Counted from the stretch's first letter, positions 54,881 through 63,745 are shown. The stretch: DNA of 64,000 bases from Streptantibioticus cattleyicolor NRRL 8057 = DSM 46488 (GCF_000240165.1 NC_017586.1:806001-870000), one strand, 5' to 3'. Notes: a model not told the origin generated them from the letters alone. A program made the numbers and translations.

Positions 54881-56542
54881 TCAGCGGTTGTACGGGGTGG
54901 TGAGCAGCGTCCGTACCACGTGGCCCGCGGAGTCCACCCCGGAGCTGCCGCCCTCGACCAGGGAGGCCACCGCTATGTCGTCGTCGTAGGCGGTGAACCA
55001 GCCGGTGGTGCTGTCGCCCACCTCGGCGGTGCCGGTCTTGGCGCCGGCGCCGGGCAGGCCGCCCAGGCGCGGGGTGGCGGTGCCGTGGTCGACGGCGGCG
55101 CGCATCATCTCCCGCAGGGCGGACGCCGTCGCCGGGGAGAGCGGCCGGGACGCCGGGGTCTGCGGCTGGCCGGGCAGGATGACCGGCTGGTGGAAGGCGC
55201 CGTCCCGCACGGTGGCCGCCAGCGAGGCGACCACCAGCGGGCTCATCGTCACCTGTCCCTGGCCGATGAACTGGGCCGCCTTGTCGCTCCCTCGCGGCTG
55301 CGCCGGGATGCTGGGGTCGGCGGTCTGCACCCCGCCGCCGATCGACCACGACCCCAGCCCGAAGACCTGCTGCGCCTCGTCGTGCAGGGCGGACGCCTCG
55401 TCGCCGTGGACCAGGTAGCGGAAGCCGTCGTAGATGAAGGCGGTGTTGCAGGAGACGGCGAACGCCTCCTCGATGGTGGAGCCCGGGTTCACCGGCACGT
55501 CGGCCTCGTTGTGGAACGCCTGCCCGGCGGCGACCTGTTCCTTGTTGCACGGCGCCGGGCTGCTCGGCGTCATCCCCGTCCGGTCGAAGAGCGCCGCGGC
55601 GGTGACGATCTTCAGGGTGGAGCCGGGGGCCAGCGCCGCGTTGATCGCGGTGTTGCCGTCGGTGCCGTGGTAGGCGATGGCCAGGATGTGCCCGGTGCGC
55701 CGGTCGAGGGCGGCCACCGAGGCGCGCTTGCCGCCGAGCTGCGGGTCGAGCACCGCCCGTTCCGCCGCCGCCTGGAGGCCGGGGTCGATGGTGGTGGTCA
55801 CCGAGGGCAGCTCGGGCGCCTGGAACGTCTTGACCGCCGAGACCTTCTCGCCGGAGCCGTCCACCACGGCCACCCCGCTGCCGCTGTCCTGGCCGGCGCC
55901 CGGGGCGTGGTGGCCGATGGTGGCGATGATCTCGGTGAGCGAGGGATAGTGGTCGGCGGTGAGCACCGTCCTGCCGTCCCTGGCGACCACCGAGGCGGTG
56001 GCGGCCTGGGCCGGCAGCGCCCCGGCCGCCAGCGACTGGCCGTCCTTGAGCGCGGGGTGGAGCACCGAGGCCGCCCAGTGCACGGCGGGCCGTCCGCCGC
56101 CGGAGACCACGTCGAGGGCGCCCGGGTACGTCCAGGTGCCGCCGGCCACCTCGGCGGTGACCGTGAAGGTGACCCGGGTGGCCCGGGTCAGCTGCGGGTC
56201 GGGTCCGGCCGCGGTGACGCCGTCGAAGTTCACCCGGGTCAGCTTCAGCCCGTCGTGGTACCCCTGGAGGGCCGCGCGGGCGGCTTCTGGCGCGTCCGTG
56301 TCGCCCGCCGCGCCCTGGTAGTGGCCGGGGCCCGCCGCCCAGCCGTCGAGGAAGGACCGGGCGAGCTTGACGGACTGCTCGTCACCGGGCGCGGTGCCCG
56401 ATCCGGCCTCGGTCGATCTCGCCTGGGGCCCCGCCGAGTGGCCGCCGGCCAGGGCGTCGACGACGTTGTACGCGCCGAACCCCCCGGCTCCCAGCACGGC
56501 CACGCAGCCGATGGTCAGCCCCGCCTTCACCGCTTTGTGCAT
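54881..56542 (-). CDS. Penicillin-binding protein (class B-like transpeptidase with NTF2-like N-terminal domain)
   Basis: This 553-residue membrane-anchored peptidoglycan transpeptidase has one N-terminal helix (AGLTIGCVAVLGAGGFGAYN). An NTF2-like MecA-type domain (about 55-175) and a linker follow. The penicillin-binding domain has SxxK as STLK at about residue 308, SxN as SCN at about 364 and KTG as KTGTAEVG at about 502. The layout matches the stand-alone PbpA-like transpeptidases that are abundant in Streptomyces. The ATG at 56542 has GGGGTGGGG upstream. It converges on the MOSC gene. Confidence 0.9.
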   Translation of the reverse strand: MHKAVKAGLTIGCVAVLGAGGFGAYNVVDALAGGHSAGPQARSTEAGSGTAPGDEQSVKLARSFLDGWAAGPGHYQGAAGDTDAPEAARAALQGYHDGLKLTRVNFDGVTAAGPDPQLTRATRVTFTVTAEVAGGTWTYPGALDVVSGGGRPAVHWAASVLHPALKDGQSLAAGALPAQAATASVVARDGRTVLTADHYPSLTEIIATIGHHAPGAGQDSGSGVAVVDGSGEKVSAVKTFQAPELPSVTTTIDPGLQAAAERAVLDPQLGGKRASVAALDRRTGHILAIAYHGTDGNTAINAALAPGSTLKIVTAAALFDRTGMTPSSPAPCNKEQVAAGQAFHNEADVPVNPGSTIEEAFAVSCNTAFIYDGFRYLVHGDEASALHDEAQQVFGLGSWSIGGGVQTADPSIPAQPRGSDKAAQFIGQGQVTMSPLVVASLAATVRDGAFHQPVILPGQPQTPASRPLSPATASALREMMRAAVDHGTATPRLGGLPGAGAKTGTAEVGDSTTGWFTAYDDDIAVASLVEGGSSGVDSAGHVVRTLLTTPYNR

Positions 56543-56639
56543 CGTGTTCCCCACCCCCTGGGCGGCCCCTCGCCGCCCCTGTGTCCACGGTTCTCCTCTG
56601 CCGCCCCCCCCGCCCGGTCGGCCGCGGGGCGTCCTTGCG

Positions 56640-57272
56640 TCACCTCTTCGCGTACCGCCGCAACCGGGAGCGTACGGCCCGCTGTGCGACCGGTCCCAGG
56701 TCCTCCAACGCGCCGAAGAGCGCGGCCAGTTGGGGCAGCGCGTCGAAGGCGCGGGCGGCGCCTTCGGGGTCGGTGCCCTCGTACAGTTCGAGGCCGGTGA
56801 AGGCCGCGCAGACGGCCCTGGCCACGCCGCCCACGTCGAGGATTCCGGCCAGCGGGGTGCCGGCCAGCAGCCGGGTCACCACCTGCTCGACCTCCTCGGT
56901 CCACAGCGCGAGCCCGGCCGCCGTCGCGGCGGCGAGCCTGGGGTGCGTCTGCGCCCCGGCCAGCAGCTGCCCGAGGACGGCGACCTGGCCGCCGTCGCGT
57001 TCGGTGTCGTGCAACTCCCTGGCGAGCGCCAGGAGTCCGGCGAAGTCGCGTACCTCGCGCAGCCGTTCCCGGTAGCCGGCGATGCGCTGCTCGGCGCCGA
57101 ACCGGCAGGCGGCGGCGAGCAGTTCGTCCACGGTGCCGAAGTGGTAGAAGACCAGCGCCTGGTTGACGCCGGCCGCCGCGGCGACGGACCGGGCCGACGT
57201 CCTGGCGATGCCCTGCCGTGTCACCACCGCCAGCGCGCCGGCGAGCAGCTTGGTGCGCGTGTCGTCCCCCAC
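56640..57272 (-). CDS. TetR-family transcriptional regulator
   Basis: This 210-residue repressor has an N-terminal HTH (RTSARSVAAAAGVNQALVFY, then HFGTVDELLAA). The C-terminal helical domain contains WTEEVEQVVTRLLAGTPLAG. The opening is DDTRTKLLAGALAVVTRQG. Two matching palindromes of TTGAGC-N4-GCTCAA lie 34 and 71 bases before its ATG, the usual arrangement for autorepression. The dihydroxyacetone kinase operon starts on the other strand 252 bases away, so it may also be controlled, but it could equally have its own promoter beyond the sites. Confidence 0.9.
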   Translation of the reverse strand: MGDDTRTKLLAGALAVVTRQGIARTSARSVAAAAGVNQALVFYHFGTVDELLAAACRFGAEQRIAGYRERLREVRDFAGLLALARELHDTERDGGQVAVLGQLLAGAQTHPRLAAATAAGLALWTEEVEQVVTRLLAGTPLAGILDVGGVARAVCAAFTGLELYEGTDPEGAARAFDALPQLAALFGALEDLGPVAQRAVRSRLRRYAKR

Positions 57273-57305
57273 CGACGGCCCTCCGGCCCCCGGCCTGCCG
57301 CCGGG

Positions 57306-57321
57306 TTGAGCACTCGCTCAA
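57306..57321. promoter_or_regulatory. TetR operator palindrome, proximal
   Basis: TTGAGCACTCGCTCAA has 6-base complementary ends around a 4-base centre. It lies 34 bases before the TetR start. Confidence 0.75.
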
Positions 57322-57342
57322 CGTCACGAACCGTACGCCGGT

Positions 57343-57358
57343 TTGAGCGACCGCTCAA
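57343..57358. promoter_or_regulatory. TetR operator palindrome, distal
   Basis: TTGAGCGACCGCTCAA has 7-base complementary ends around a 2-base centre. It differs from the proximal site only in its middle, with centres 37 bases apart. Confidence 0.75.
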
Positions 57359-57524
57359 GAGCGGCCCGGAGCACGCGGCGGCTTCCGGCGGCGCCGGCCG
57401 CGGAAACACCGCGTGGCCGATGCGTACCGAGGGCCGTCCCTGGGCAGCGCTAACTTGCCCGATTGTCGTACGTACCCTGGACGTACTCGCGCACTGTGCC
57501 CCACGCACCGCACGGGAGGACCAC

Positions 57525-58517
57525 GTGAAGATGCTGATCAATGTCCCCGAGACGGTGGTCGCCGACGGATTGCGGGGGCTGGCAGCGGCCCACCCGGAGC
57601 TGACGGTGGACCCCGACACGCGGGTGGTGGTCCGGCGGGACGCGCCCGTCGCGGGCAAGGTGGGCCTGGTCTCCGGCGGCGGCAGCGGGCACGAACCGCT
57701 GCACGCCGGCTTCGTCGGCCCCGGCATGCTGGACGCGGCGTGCCCGGGCGAGATCTTCACCTCCCCGGTGCCCGACCAGATGGTGCGGGCGGCGGCGGCC
57801 GTGGACAGCGGCGCCGGCGTCCTGTTCGTGGTCAAGAACTACACCGGGGACGTGCTCAACTTCGAGATGGCCGCGGAGCTGGCGGAGGACGAGGGCGTCC
57901 AGGTGACCTCGGTCCTGGTCGACGACGACGTGGCGGTCACCGACAGCACGTACACCGCGGGGCGGCGCGGCACCGGCGGCACCCTGTTCGTGGAGAAGCT
58001 GGCCGGCGCCGCCGCCGAGGAGGGCGCCCCGCTGGACCGGGTGGCCGCCCTCGCCCGCCGGGTCAACGACTCCTGCCGCAGCTTCGGCGTGGCCCTCGCC
58101 GCCTGCACCACCCCGGCCAAGGGCACCCCCACCTTCGACCTGCCCGCCGGTGAGCTGGAGCTGGGCATCGGCATCCACGGCGAGCCCGGCCGGGAACGCC
58201 GCGGCATGATGACCGCCCGGGAGATCGCCGACGTCACCGTGGACGCCGTCGTCGGCGACCTGCGGCCGGACGGCCCGGTGCTGGCGCTGGTCAACGGCAT
58301 GGGCGCCACCCCGTTGCTGGAGCTGTACGGCTTCAACGCCGAGGTGCACCGGGCGCTCACCGAACGCGGCATCGCGGTGGCGCGCACCCTGGTCGGCAAC
58401 TACGTCACCTCGCTGGACATGGCCGGCTGCTCGCTGACGCTGTGTGCCGCCGACGACGAACTGCTGCGGCTGTGGGACGCCCCGGTACGCACCCCGGCGC
58501 TGCGCTGGGGCCGCTGA
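57525..58517 (+). CDS. dhaK: Dihydroxyacetone kinase subunit DhaK
   Basis: This 330-residue subunit binds dihydroxyacetone covalently and presents it to DhaL for phosphorylation. It has GLVSGGGSGHEPLHAGFVG (about residues 45-63), VVKNYTGDVLNFEMAAELA and the substrate-binding His at about residue 218 in GIGIHGEPGRER. The GTG at 57525 has GGGAGGA upstream and gives the usual KMLINVPE beginning. It leads a dhaK-dhaL-dhaM operon that converts dihydroxyacetone to its phosphate using PTS phosphate instead of ATP. It lies divergent from a TetR gene with two operators. Confidence 0.95.
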   Translation: MKMLINVPETVVADGLRGLAAAHPELTVDPDTRVVVRRDAPVAGKVGLVSGGGSGHEPLHAGFVGPGMLDAACPGEIFTSPVPDQMVRAAAAVDSGAGVLFVVKNYTGDVLNFEMAAELAEDEGVQVTSVLVDDDVAVTDSTYTAGRRGTGGTLFVEKLAGAAAEEGAPLDRVAALARRVNDSCRSFGVALAACTTPAKGTPTFDLPAGELELGIGIHGEPGRERRGMMTAREIADVTVDAVVGDLRPDGPVLALVNGMGATPLLELYGFNAEVHRALTERGIAVARTLVGNYVTSLDMAGCSLTLCAADDELLRLWDAPVRTPALRWGR

Positions 58518-58582
58518 CCCGCTCGACGCCCGTCCGCGAACCGCCGGCCCACGGCCGGCACAACGGGAGGAACGCACCGTCC

Positions 58583-59260
58583 ATGAACACCCCCGCATCG
58601 ACCACCGAACCGGTCGTCGACACCGAGTTCGCCCGCCGCTGGCTGGAGACGGCCACCGCGGCCGTGACGCGCGAGGCCGACCGGCTCACCGAACTCGACT
58701 CGCCCATCGGCGACGCCGACCACGGCGCCAACATGCGGCGCGGCTTCACCGCCGCGCGCGACGCCGTGGCCAAGGAACCCCCGGACACCCCCGGCCGGCT
58801 GCTCGTCCGGGTCGGCCGGGAACTGATCAGCACCGTCGGCGGCGCCTCCGGGCCGCTCTACGGCACCCTGCTGCGCCGGACCGGCAAGGCGCTCGGCGAG
58901 GCGGCCACGGCCACCCCGGAGCAGCTGGGCGACGCGCTGCGCGCCGGGGTCGACGCGGTGGCCCAGCTCGGCGGCGCCGCCCCGGGCGACAAGACGATGC
59001 TGGACGCGCTGGTGCCGGCCACCGAGGCGCTGGCGTTCGCGCTGGACGCGGGCGCCGGGCTGGCCGAGGCGCTGGCCGCGGCCCGGTCCGCCGCCGACGA
59101 GGGGGCCGCCGCCACCGTGCCGATGCTCGCCCGCAAGGGCCGGGCGAGCTACCTCGGGGAGCGCAGCGTGGGCCACCAGGACCCGGGGGCCACCTCGGCG
59201 GCGCTGCTGGTGGCGGCGCTGGCCTCGGCGGCGGGCGCGGCCACCGGGGACGCGCGATGA
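58583..59260 (+). CDS. dhaL: Dihydroxyacetone kinase ADP-binding subunit DhaL
   Basis: This 225-residue subunit holds a tightly bound ADP that is rephosphorylated by DhaM. The two-Asp magnesium site is in LDSPIGDADHGANMRRGF (about residues 34-51). The helical barrel continues with ISTVGGASGPLYGTLLRRTG, GDKTMLDALVPA and ASYLGERSVGHQDPGATSAA. The ATG at 58583 has GGGAGG upstream. It follows dhaK by 65 bases and overlaps dhaM by ATGA. Confidence 0.95.
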   Translation: MNTPASTTEPVVDTEFARRWLETATAAVTREADRLTELDSPIGDADHGANMRRGFTAARDAVAKEPPDTPGRLLVRVGRELISTVGGASGPLYGTLLRRTGKALGEAATATPEQLGDALRAGVDAVAQLGGAAPGDKTMLDALVPATEALAFALDAGAGLAEALAAARSAADEGAAATVPMLARKGRASYLGERSVGHQDPGATSAALLVAALASAAGAATGDAR

Positions 59261-59667
59261 GCGCCCCGGCCGGACGGGTCGGCGTCGTCCTGGTCTCGCA
59301 CAGCGCCGAGGTGGCCGCCTCGGTCGCCGATCTCGCCCGCAAGCTGGCGGCCGGCGGTGCCGCCGCCGACGTCGCCCCGGCCGGCGGCACCCCGGACGGC
59401 GGCACCGGCACCAGCTCGGCGCTGATCACCGAGGCGGTCCGCGCGGTGGACTCCGGCGCCGGGGTCGCCGTCCTCGCCGATCTGGGCAGCGCGGTGCTCA
59501 CCGTCAAGGCGCTGCTGGAGGACGGCGAGCTGCCCGAGGGCACCCGGCTGCTCGACGCGCCGTTCGTCGAGGGGGCGGTGGCCGCCGTGGTCACCGCGTC
59601 GGCCGGGGCGGACCTGGACGCGGTCGCCGCGGCGGCCCGGGAGGCGTACGACTACCGCAAGGTGTGA
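59257..59667 (+). CDS. dhaM: PTS-dependent dihydroxyacetone phosphotransferase subunit DhaM
   Basis: This 136-residue protein is a single mannose-type EIIA domain. The phospho-accepting His is in GVVLVSHSAEVA (about residue 15), and VLADLGSAVLTVKALLE and APFVEGAVAAVVTASAGA follow. E. coli DhaM adds HPr-like and EI-like domains, but this short version must be phosphorylated by external HPr and enzyme I. The start overlaps the dhaL stop (ATGA, 59257-59260). The 3' end overlaps the convergent NUDIX gene by 16 bases. Confidence 0.93.
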   Translation: MSAPAGRVGVVLVSHSAEVAASVADLARKLAAGGAAADVAPAGGTPDGGTGTSSALITEAVRAVDSGAGVAVLADLGSAVLTVKALLEDGELPEGTRLLDAPFVEGAVAAVVTASAGADLDAVAAAAREAYDYRKV

Positions 59668-60176
59668 GCGCCCGCGGGTCGGACCACCCCGGTGACCGCT
59701 TGGCCGGGGGCCTGGAACCAGGTGGTCGGCTCGTCGCCGACCGCCTGCCTGATCCGGGCCAGGCATCCGTCGCCCAGCGGCGGCAGGGCGTCCAGCGGGA
59801 ACCAGCCGACCTCGGTCGACTCGTCGTCGTTGACCCGCGCCTCGCCGCCGACCGCGCGGCACAGGAAGGTGATGGACATGTACTGCACCTGGTCGCCGTT
59901 GGGGTAGGCGACCGGCTCCTCGGTCCAGACGCTGAGCACCCGTTCCGGCACCGCGTGCACCGCGGTCTCCTCCTGGATCTCGCGCACCACGGCCTCGGCG
60001 GGCTGCTCACCCGGCTCCGGGATGCCGCCGACCACCGTCCACCGGCCGTCGTCGGCCCGTCGTACCAGCAGCACCCGCCGCCGGTCGTCGAAGACCACCG
60101 CCGAGACCCCCGGCAGGAACAGCAGCCGGGTACCGATCGTCGCCCTGAGCTCACGCAGGAATTCGGGAATCGCCAC
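59652..60176 (-). CDS. NUDIX hydrolase
   Basis: This 174-residue NUDIX pyrophosphohydrolase has a NUDIX box GGIPEPGEQPAEAVVREIQE, followed directly by ETAV, at about residues 50-72, with the GxxxE and REXXEE elements intact. The opening is AIPEFLRELRATIGTRLLFL. The GTG at 60176 is preferred, and TATGCT seven bases upstream could be a -10 box of a leaderless message; an ATG at 60188 is possible. Its 3' end overlaps dhaM on the other strand. The substrate could be a nucleotide sugar or oxidised nucleotide. Confidence 0.88.
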   Translation of the reverse strand: MAIPEFLRELRATIGTRLLFLPGVSAVVFDDRRRVLLVRRADDGRWTVVGGIPEPGEQPAEAVVREIQEETAVHAVPERVLSVWTEEPVAYPNGDQVQYMSITFLCRAVGGEARVNDDESTEVGWFPLDALPPLGDGCLARIRQAVGDEPTTWFQAPGQAVTGVVRPAGAHTLR

Positions 60177-60268
60177 GCGCCGAAGCATACGAGCGGCCGG
60201 CCGCGACCGGACCGACCAGGGAGGTCACCGGTTGCACAGCCGGCCGCCGACGCCGGTGCCGCACACCG

Positions 60269-60832
60269 TCACGGACGGGAACGGGCCTTGCGGGCGCTGG
60301 AGCGCAGCCGGTCCCGGATGGCGGTCACCGCCCCCTCCGGGTCGTCCACGGTGATCGTGAACCGCCGTCCCTCACCGAGGTCGAGCACGAGACCGGGGCC
60401 CCGCCGGACCACCACGGCGGTGCCCAGACCGGGCCGCCAGCGGTATCCCCAGCCACCCCAGCCGCACGGGCTGATCCACGGCACCATCTGGGCCGAGGCG
60501 ACGTCCTCCAGCGGGATGCGGCGCCGCGGCACCCCGATGTGCCCGCAGCGCACCTCCAGGCACTCGCGGTCCACCCGCACCCGTACGTGGGTGAAGGCGA
60601 GCGTCCCGAAGAGCACCAGCAACCCGGCGGCCACACAGCCGACCACCGACATCACCAGCGGCGCCAGCCCCGATGTCCACGAGGAGTCCACGGCCAGCTC
60701 GATGCCGAGCGCCAGGCAGGCGACCCCGGCCGCGGCCAGCAGCCACTGGGCGCGATTGGTGGCGTTTCCGGTCCAGACCTCTGACGCAGGGGGCACCGCG
60801 TTACCGGCTCCTGCGGGGCGGGAGTCGTCCAT
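60269..60832 (-). CDS. Two-helix membrane protein with PH-like domain
   Basis: This 187-residue protein has two adjacent membrane helices at about residues 30-46 and 54-80 (LLAAAGVACLALGIELAV, LVMSVVGCVAAGLLVLFGTL). A cytoplasmic bacterial PH-like beta domain follows (VRVDRECLEVRCGHIGVPRR, VVVRRGPGLVLDLGEGRRF, then a helix). A WISPCGWGGWGYRW segment links them. Proteins of this kind (DUF3093-like) are conserved in actinobacteria, with unknown role. The ATG at 60832 precedes a short hydrophilic tail. Confidence 0.8.
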   Translation of the reverse strand: MDDSRPAGAGNAVPPASEVWTGNATNRAQWLLAAAGVACLALGIELAVDSSWTSGLAPLVMSVVGCVAAGLLVLFGTLAFTHVRVRVDRECLEVRCGHIGVPRRRIPLEDVASAQMVPWISPCGWGGWGYRWRPGLGTAVVVRRGPGLVLDLGEGRRFTITVDDPEGAVTAIRDRLRSSARKARSRP

Positions 60833-60926
60833 GCCCCGGAGCGTACTCAAGAACCGGCCCGCTGGCACTCGCTGTGCACGGACCAGGTACGGCGGACACT
60901 GGGCCGGACGGGTGAGCCCCGGCCGT

Positions 60927-61712
60927 TCAGCAGGCCGCCGCGGTGGCCGCCAGCGCCTGCCCCTGCGGGTAGTGCAGCACCGCCGCCGGCAGTTCACCGG
61001 TGCGCCCGCTGAGCAGCACGGTCAGGCCGCCGGTCGGGGCGGCCTCGGGCGCGGGCCCGGCACCGATGCGCCGCAGCGCCTGGGCGGCCACCGCCTCGGC
61101 GGAGCCGTACAGGACCACCGGGGGCGCCCCGGCGGGCTGGACGGCGGCGCCGATGCGGTCGGCGACCAGCTCGTAGTGGGTGCAGCCGAGCACCACGACC
61201 CGCACGTCGGAGGGGGTACGGGTGGCGGCGTCGGCCACCGCCGCGTCGATCGCGGCGTCGTCGGCCTTGTCCAGCGCGTCCGCGAGCCCCGGGCAGGCGA
61301 CCTCGGTCACCTCGACACCGGCCGCGAACTCCGCGATCAGCCGCCGCTGGTAGGGGCTGCCGGTGGTGCCCGGGGTGGCCCAGATCGCCACCGGCCCGCC
61401 GGTCTCCGCGGCCGGCTTGATCGCCGGCACGGTACCGATCACCGGCAACCACGGCTCCAGTTCGGCGCGCAGCGTCTGCAGGGCGTGCACGGAGGCGGTG
61501 TTGCAGGCCACGATGAGGGCGTCGGGACGGTGCTCGGCGGCGGCCCGCGCACACGCCAGCGCGTGCGCGGTGATGTCCTCGGGGGTCCGCGGCCCCCACG
61601 GCATGCCGTCGGGGTCGGAGGAGAGCACGAGGTCCGCGTCGGGGCGCAGCCGGCGCAATGCGGCTGCCGCCGCCAGCAGCCCGATCCCGGAGTCCATCAG
61701 CGCGATCTTCAC
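60927..61712 (-). CDS. Glutamate racemase-like protein (Asp/Glu racemase superfamily)
   Basis: This 261-residue protein of the aspartate/glutamate racemase fold has both catalytic Cys residues: VACNTASVHALQ (about residue 72) and VLGCTHYELVADRIG (about 178). The opening MDSGIGLLAAA matches the substrate-binding loop, although the usual DSGxGG reads DSGIGL. It could be a second glutamate racemase beside the canonical murI or act on another amino acid. The GTG at 61712 has GGAAGGG upstream. The upstream region is a GC-rich repeat-bearing intergenic stretch shared with a glycosyltransferase gene. Confidence 0.78.
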   Translation of the reverse strand: MKIALMDSGIGLLAAAAALRRLRPDADLVLSSDPDGMPWGPRTPEDITAHALACARAAAEHRPDALIVACNTASVHALQTLRAELEPWLPVIGTVPAIKPAAETGGPVAIWATPGTTGSPYQRRLIAEFAAGVEVTEVACPGLADALDKADDAAIDAAVADAATRTPSDVRVVVLGCTHYELVADRIGAAVQPAGAPPVVLYGSAEAVAAQALRRIGAGPAPEAAPTGGLTVLLSGRTGELPAAVLHYPQGQALAATAAAC

Positions 61713-62534
61713 TGGGGCGTGCCCTTCCGGTGTCGTAACGGTCCCGGCCGCCCCACCCCGCCACCCCCGGCCCCGAGCTCCCCACCCGGCACACCGGCGC
61801 GTACGGCGTGGCCACGGCCTCCGCAACTCTAATCGATCGTGTGGTGGCGGGGGGTCGGGGCGGGGTGAGGGGGGAACAGGGGTGCCGGAGGTGGACGGCA
61901 CCCCACGCGACCGGACGCGCCCGGCAACGGACATGACGGGCGCCGGGCGCGCCGAAGACGGGAAGGTCATGGCGATCGAGCCACACGCACCGCGTGTGGC
62001 CGGGCGTGCCCCGGGACCTCGTCCCGCCGGATCCTCGCGCTCCGGGGCTGGTGGTGGCGGAGGTGGACGGCACCGGAGGTGACCGGGTTTGCCCGCGAAC
62101 GGGAGATGGCGGCTGCTGGGCGGCCGGCGCTGGGGGCGCCCCGGAACGGACCCGTCGGGGGGCCGGGCGTGCCCGTGGGCGGGAAGTCCCGGCGACGGGG
62201 CCAAATGGCACCGCGCATGCCCGACGTGCCCGGGCCCCCTCCCGCCGGGGCCAGTGACCGAGGCGGACGACACCACACCTGACCGGGCACGCCGCACCCG
62301 AGCATGACGGGCGCCCGGGCATCGGAGGTTCCCGCACCGCACGCGGCCGGGCGTGCCCCCGAACAGACCCGCCGGGGGCCCGACGTACCCGAGGCCGGGC
62401 GTCCCGGCGTCGGAAGTTCCCGTACCGGGCACGGCCGGGCGCAGCGTCCGCTCCGGCGTGCCGATCTGTACGCCTCGGGGCCGAGTGCGGGGTGGGGGCG
62501 GGGCGGTGGGCGGGGGTGCGGCAGACTGCGCCGG
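61713..62534. other. 822-base non-coding region with degenerate repeats
   Basis: The region between two divergent genes contains no convincing gene on either strand. It holds repeats and hairpins listed separately. Any promoter of the racemase-like gene lies in its left part, and that of the glycosyltransferase in its right part. Confidence 0.55.
61879..62440. repeat. Degenerate GC-rich repeat array with hairpins
   Basis: GGAGGTGGACGGCACC occurs at 61887-61902 and 62059-62074 (172 apart). GGCCGGGCGTGCCC occurs at 61998-62011, 62161-62174 and 62345-62358 (163 and 184 apart). CATGACGGGCGCC occurs at 61932 and 62303 (371 apart). This fits old units of roughly 165-185 bases. Two perfect hairpins occur: 61879-61886 with 61897-61904, and GCCACACGC (61980-61988) with GCGTGTGGC (61992-62000). 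Confidence 0.55.
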
Positions 62535-63707
62535 GTGACCTTGTGGACCGTGATCGCTGTTGTCTCGTTCGTCTCGCTGCTCGGCTGGGTGTGGCTGCTG
62601 CTGGCGCAAGGCATGTTCTGGCGTACCGACGTACGGCTGCCGCCCCGCGCGGAACCCGCCGTGTGGCCGTCCGTGGCCGTGATCGTCCCGGCCCGGGACG
62701 AGGCCGAGGTGCTGCCGGTGAGCCTGCCGTCGTTGCTGGCGCAGCGTTATCCGGGGCGGGCCGAGGTGTTCCTGGTGGACGACCACAGTTCGGACGGCAC
62801 GGGCCGGCTCGCCGAGGAACTCGGCGCGAGGCGCGGCGGGCTCCCGCTGACCGTCACCGTGCCGGGGAGCGAGCCGCCGGCCGGGTGGACCGGCAAGCTG
62901 TGGGCCGTCCGCCACGGGATGACCGTGGCCCGTCAGGCGTACGACGCCGAGTACCTGCTGCTGACCGACGCCGACATCGCCCACGAGCCGGACAGCCTGC
63001 GGGAGTTGGTGGCCGCCGCGGCCGGCTCGCAGCTCGACGTGGTCTCCCAGATGGCCCGGCTGCGGGTGGCCACCGGATGGGAGCGGCTGATCGTCCCGGC
63101 GTTCGTGTACTTCTTCGCGCAGTTGTACCCGTTCCGGTGGGTGAACTCCGCGCGAGGCCGGACGGCCGCCGCGGCGGGCGGCTGCGTGCTGCTGCGCCGC
63201 ACCGCCGCCGAGCGGGCCGGGCTGCCGGACTCGATCCGCCAGGCGGTGATCGACGACGTGTCGCTGGCCCGCGCGGTCAAGCGCAGCGGGGGCCGGATCT
63301 GGCTCGGCCTGGCCGACCGGGTGGACAGCGTGCGCCCCTACCCGCGGCTGGCGCAGTTGTGGCGGATGGTCTCGCGCAGCGCCTACGCCCAGTTGCGGCA
63401 CAACCCGTTGCTGCTGCTGGGGACCTTGCTGGGACTGGCGTTGATCTACCTGGTGCCCCCGGCCGCCACGATCATCGGCGCGGTGGCCGGCAGACCGCTG
63501 GTGTGCGCCGCCGGCCTCGCCGCGTGGCTGGTGATGACGGGCACGTATCTGCCGATGCTGCGCTACTACCGCCAACCCCTGTGGCTGGCGCCGACGTTGC
63601 CGTTCACCGCGGCGCTCTACGCGGCGATGACCGCGGACTCCGCGGTGCAGCACTACCGGGGACGCGGCGCGGCGTGGAAGGGGCGGACATACTCGCGTCC
63701 GTCGTGA
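62535..63707 (+). CDS. Membrane glycosyltransferase family 2 (HpnB-like)
   Basis: This 390-residue inner-membrane glycosyltransferase has an N-terminal helix (WTVIAVVSFVSLLGWVWLLL), then a GT-A domain. PSVAVIVPARDEAEVLPVSL is at about residue 47, the DxD-type LLLTDADIAHEPD at about 138, and the acceptor-site DDVSLARAVKRSGG at about 238. Three C-terminal membrane helices follow (from PLLLLGTLLGLALIYLVPP). It resembles the HpnB-type glycosyltransferases linked to hopanoid genes, but no hopanoid gene is in the window. The GTG at 62535 has only a weak ribosome site. Confidence 0.85.
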   Translation: MTLWTVIAVVSFVSLLGWVWLLLAQGMFWRTDVRLPPRAEPAVWPSVAVIVPARDEAEVLPVSLPSLLAQRYPGRAEVFLVDDHSSDGTGRLAEELGARRGGLPLTVTVPGSEPPAGWTGKLWAVRHGMTVARQAYDAEYLLLTDADIAHEPDSLRELVAAAAGSQLDVVSQMARLRVATGWERLIVPAFVYFFAQLYPFRWVNSARGRTAAAAGGCVLLRRTAAERAGLPDSIRQAVIDDVSLARAVKRSGGRIWLGLADRVDSVRPYPRLAQLWRMVSRSAYAQLRHNPLLLLGTLLGLALIYLVPPAATIIGAVAGRPLVCAAGLAAWLVMTGTYLPMLRYYRQPLWLAPTLPFTAALYAAMTADSAVQHYRGRGAAWKGRTYSRPS

Positions 63708-63745
63708 CCCGGTGACGGCGGGAACGGGGAAGGGCCGGGCGGCGG

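Noticed and set aside
56367..57524. Open frame extending dhaK by 386 codons upstream
   Set aside because: It runs antisense through the TetR gene and its operators. The DhaK family begins at KMLINVPE, and a good ribosome site is at 57514.
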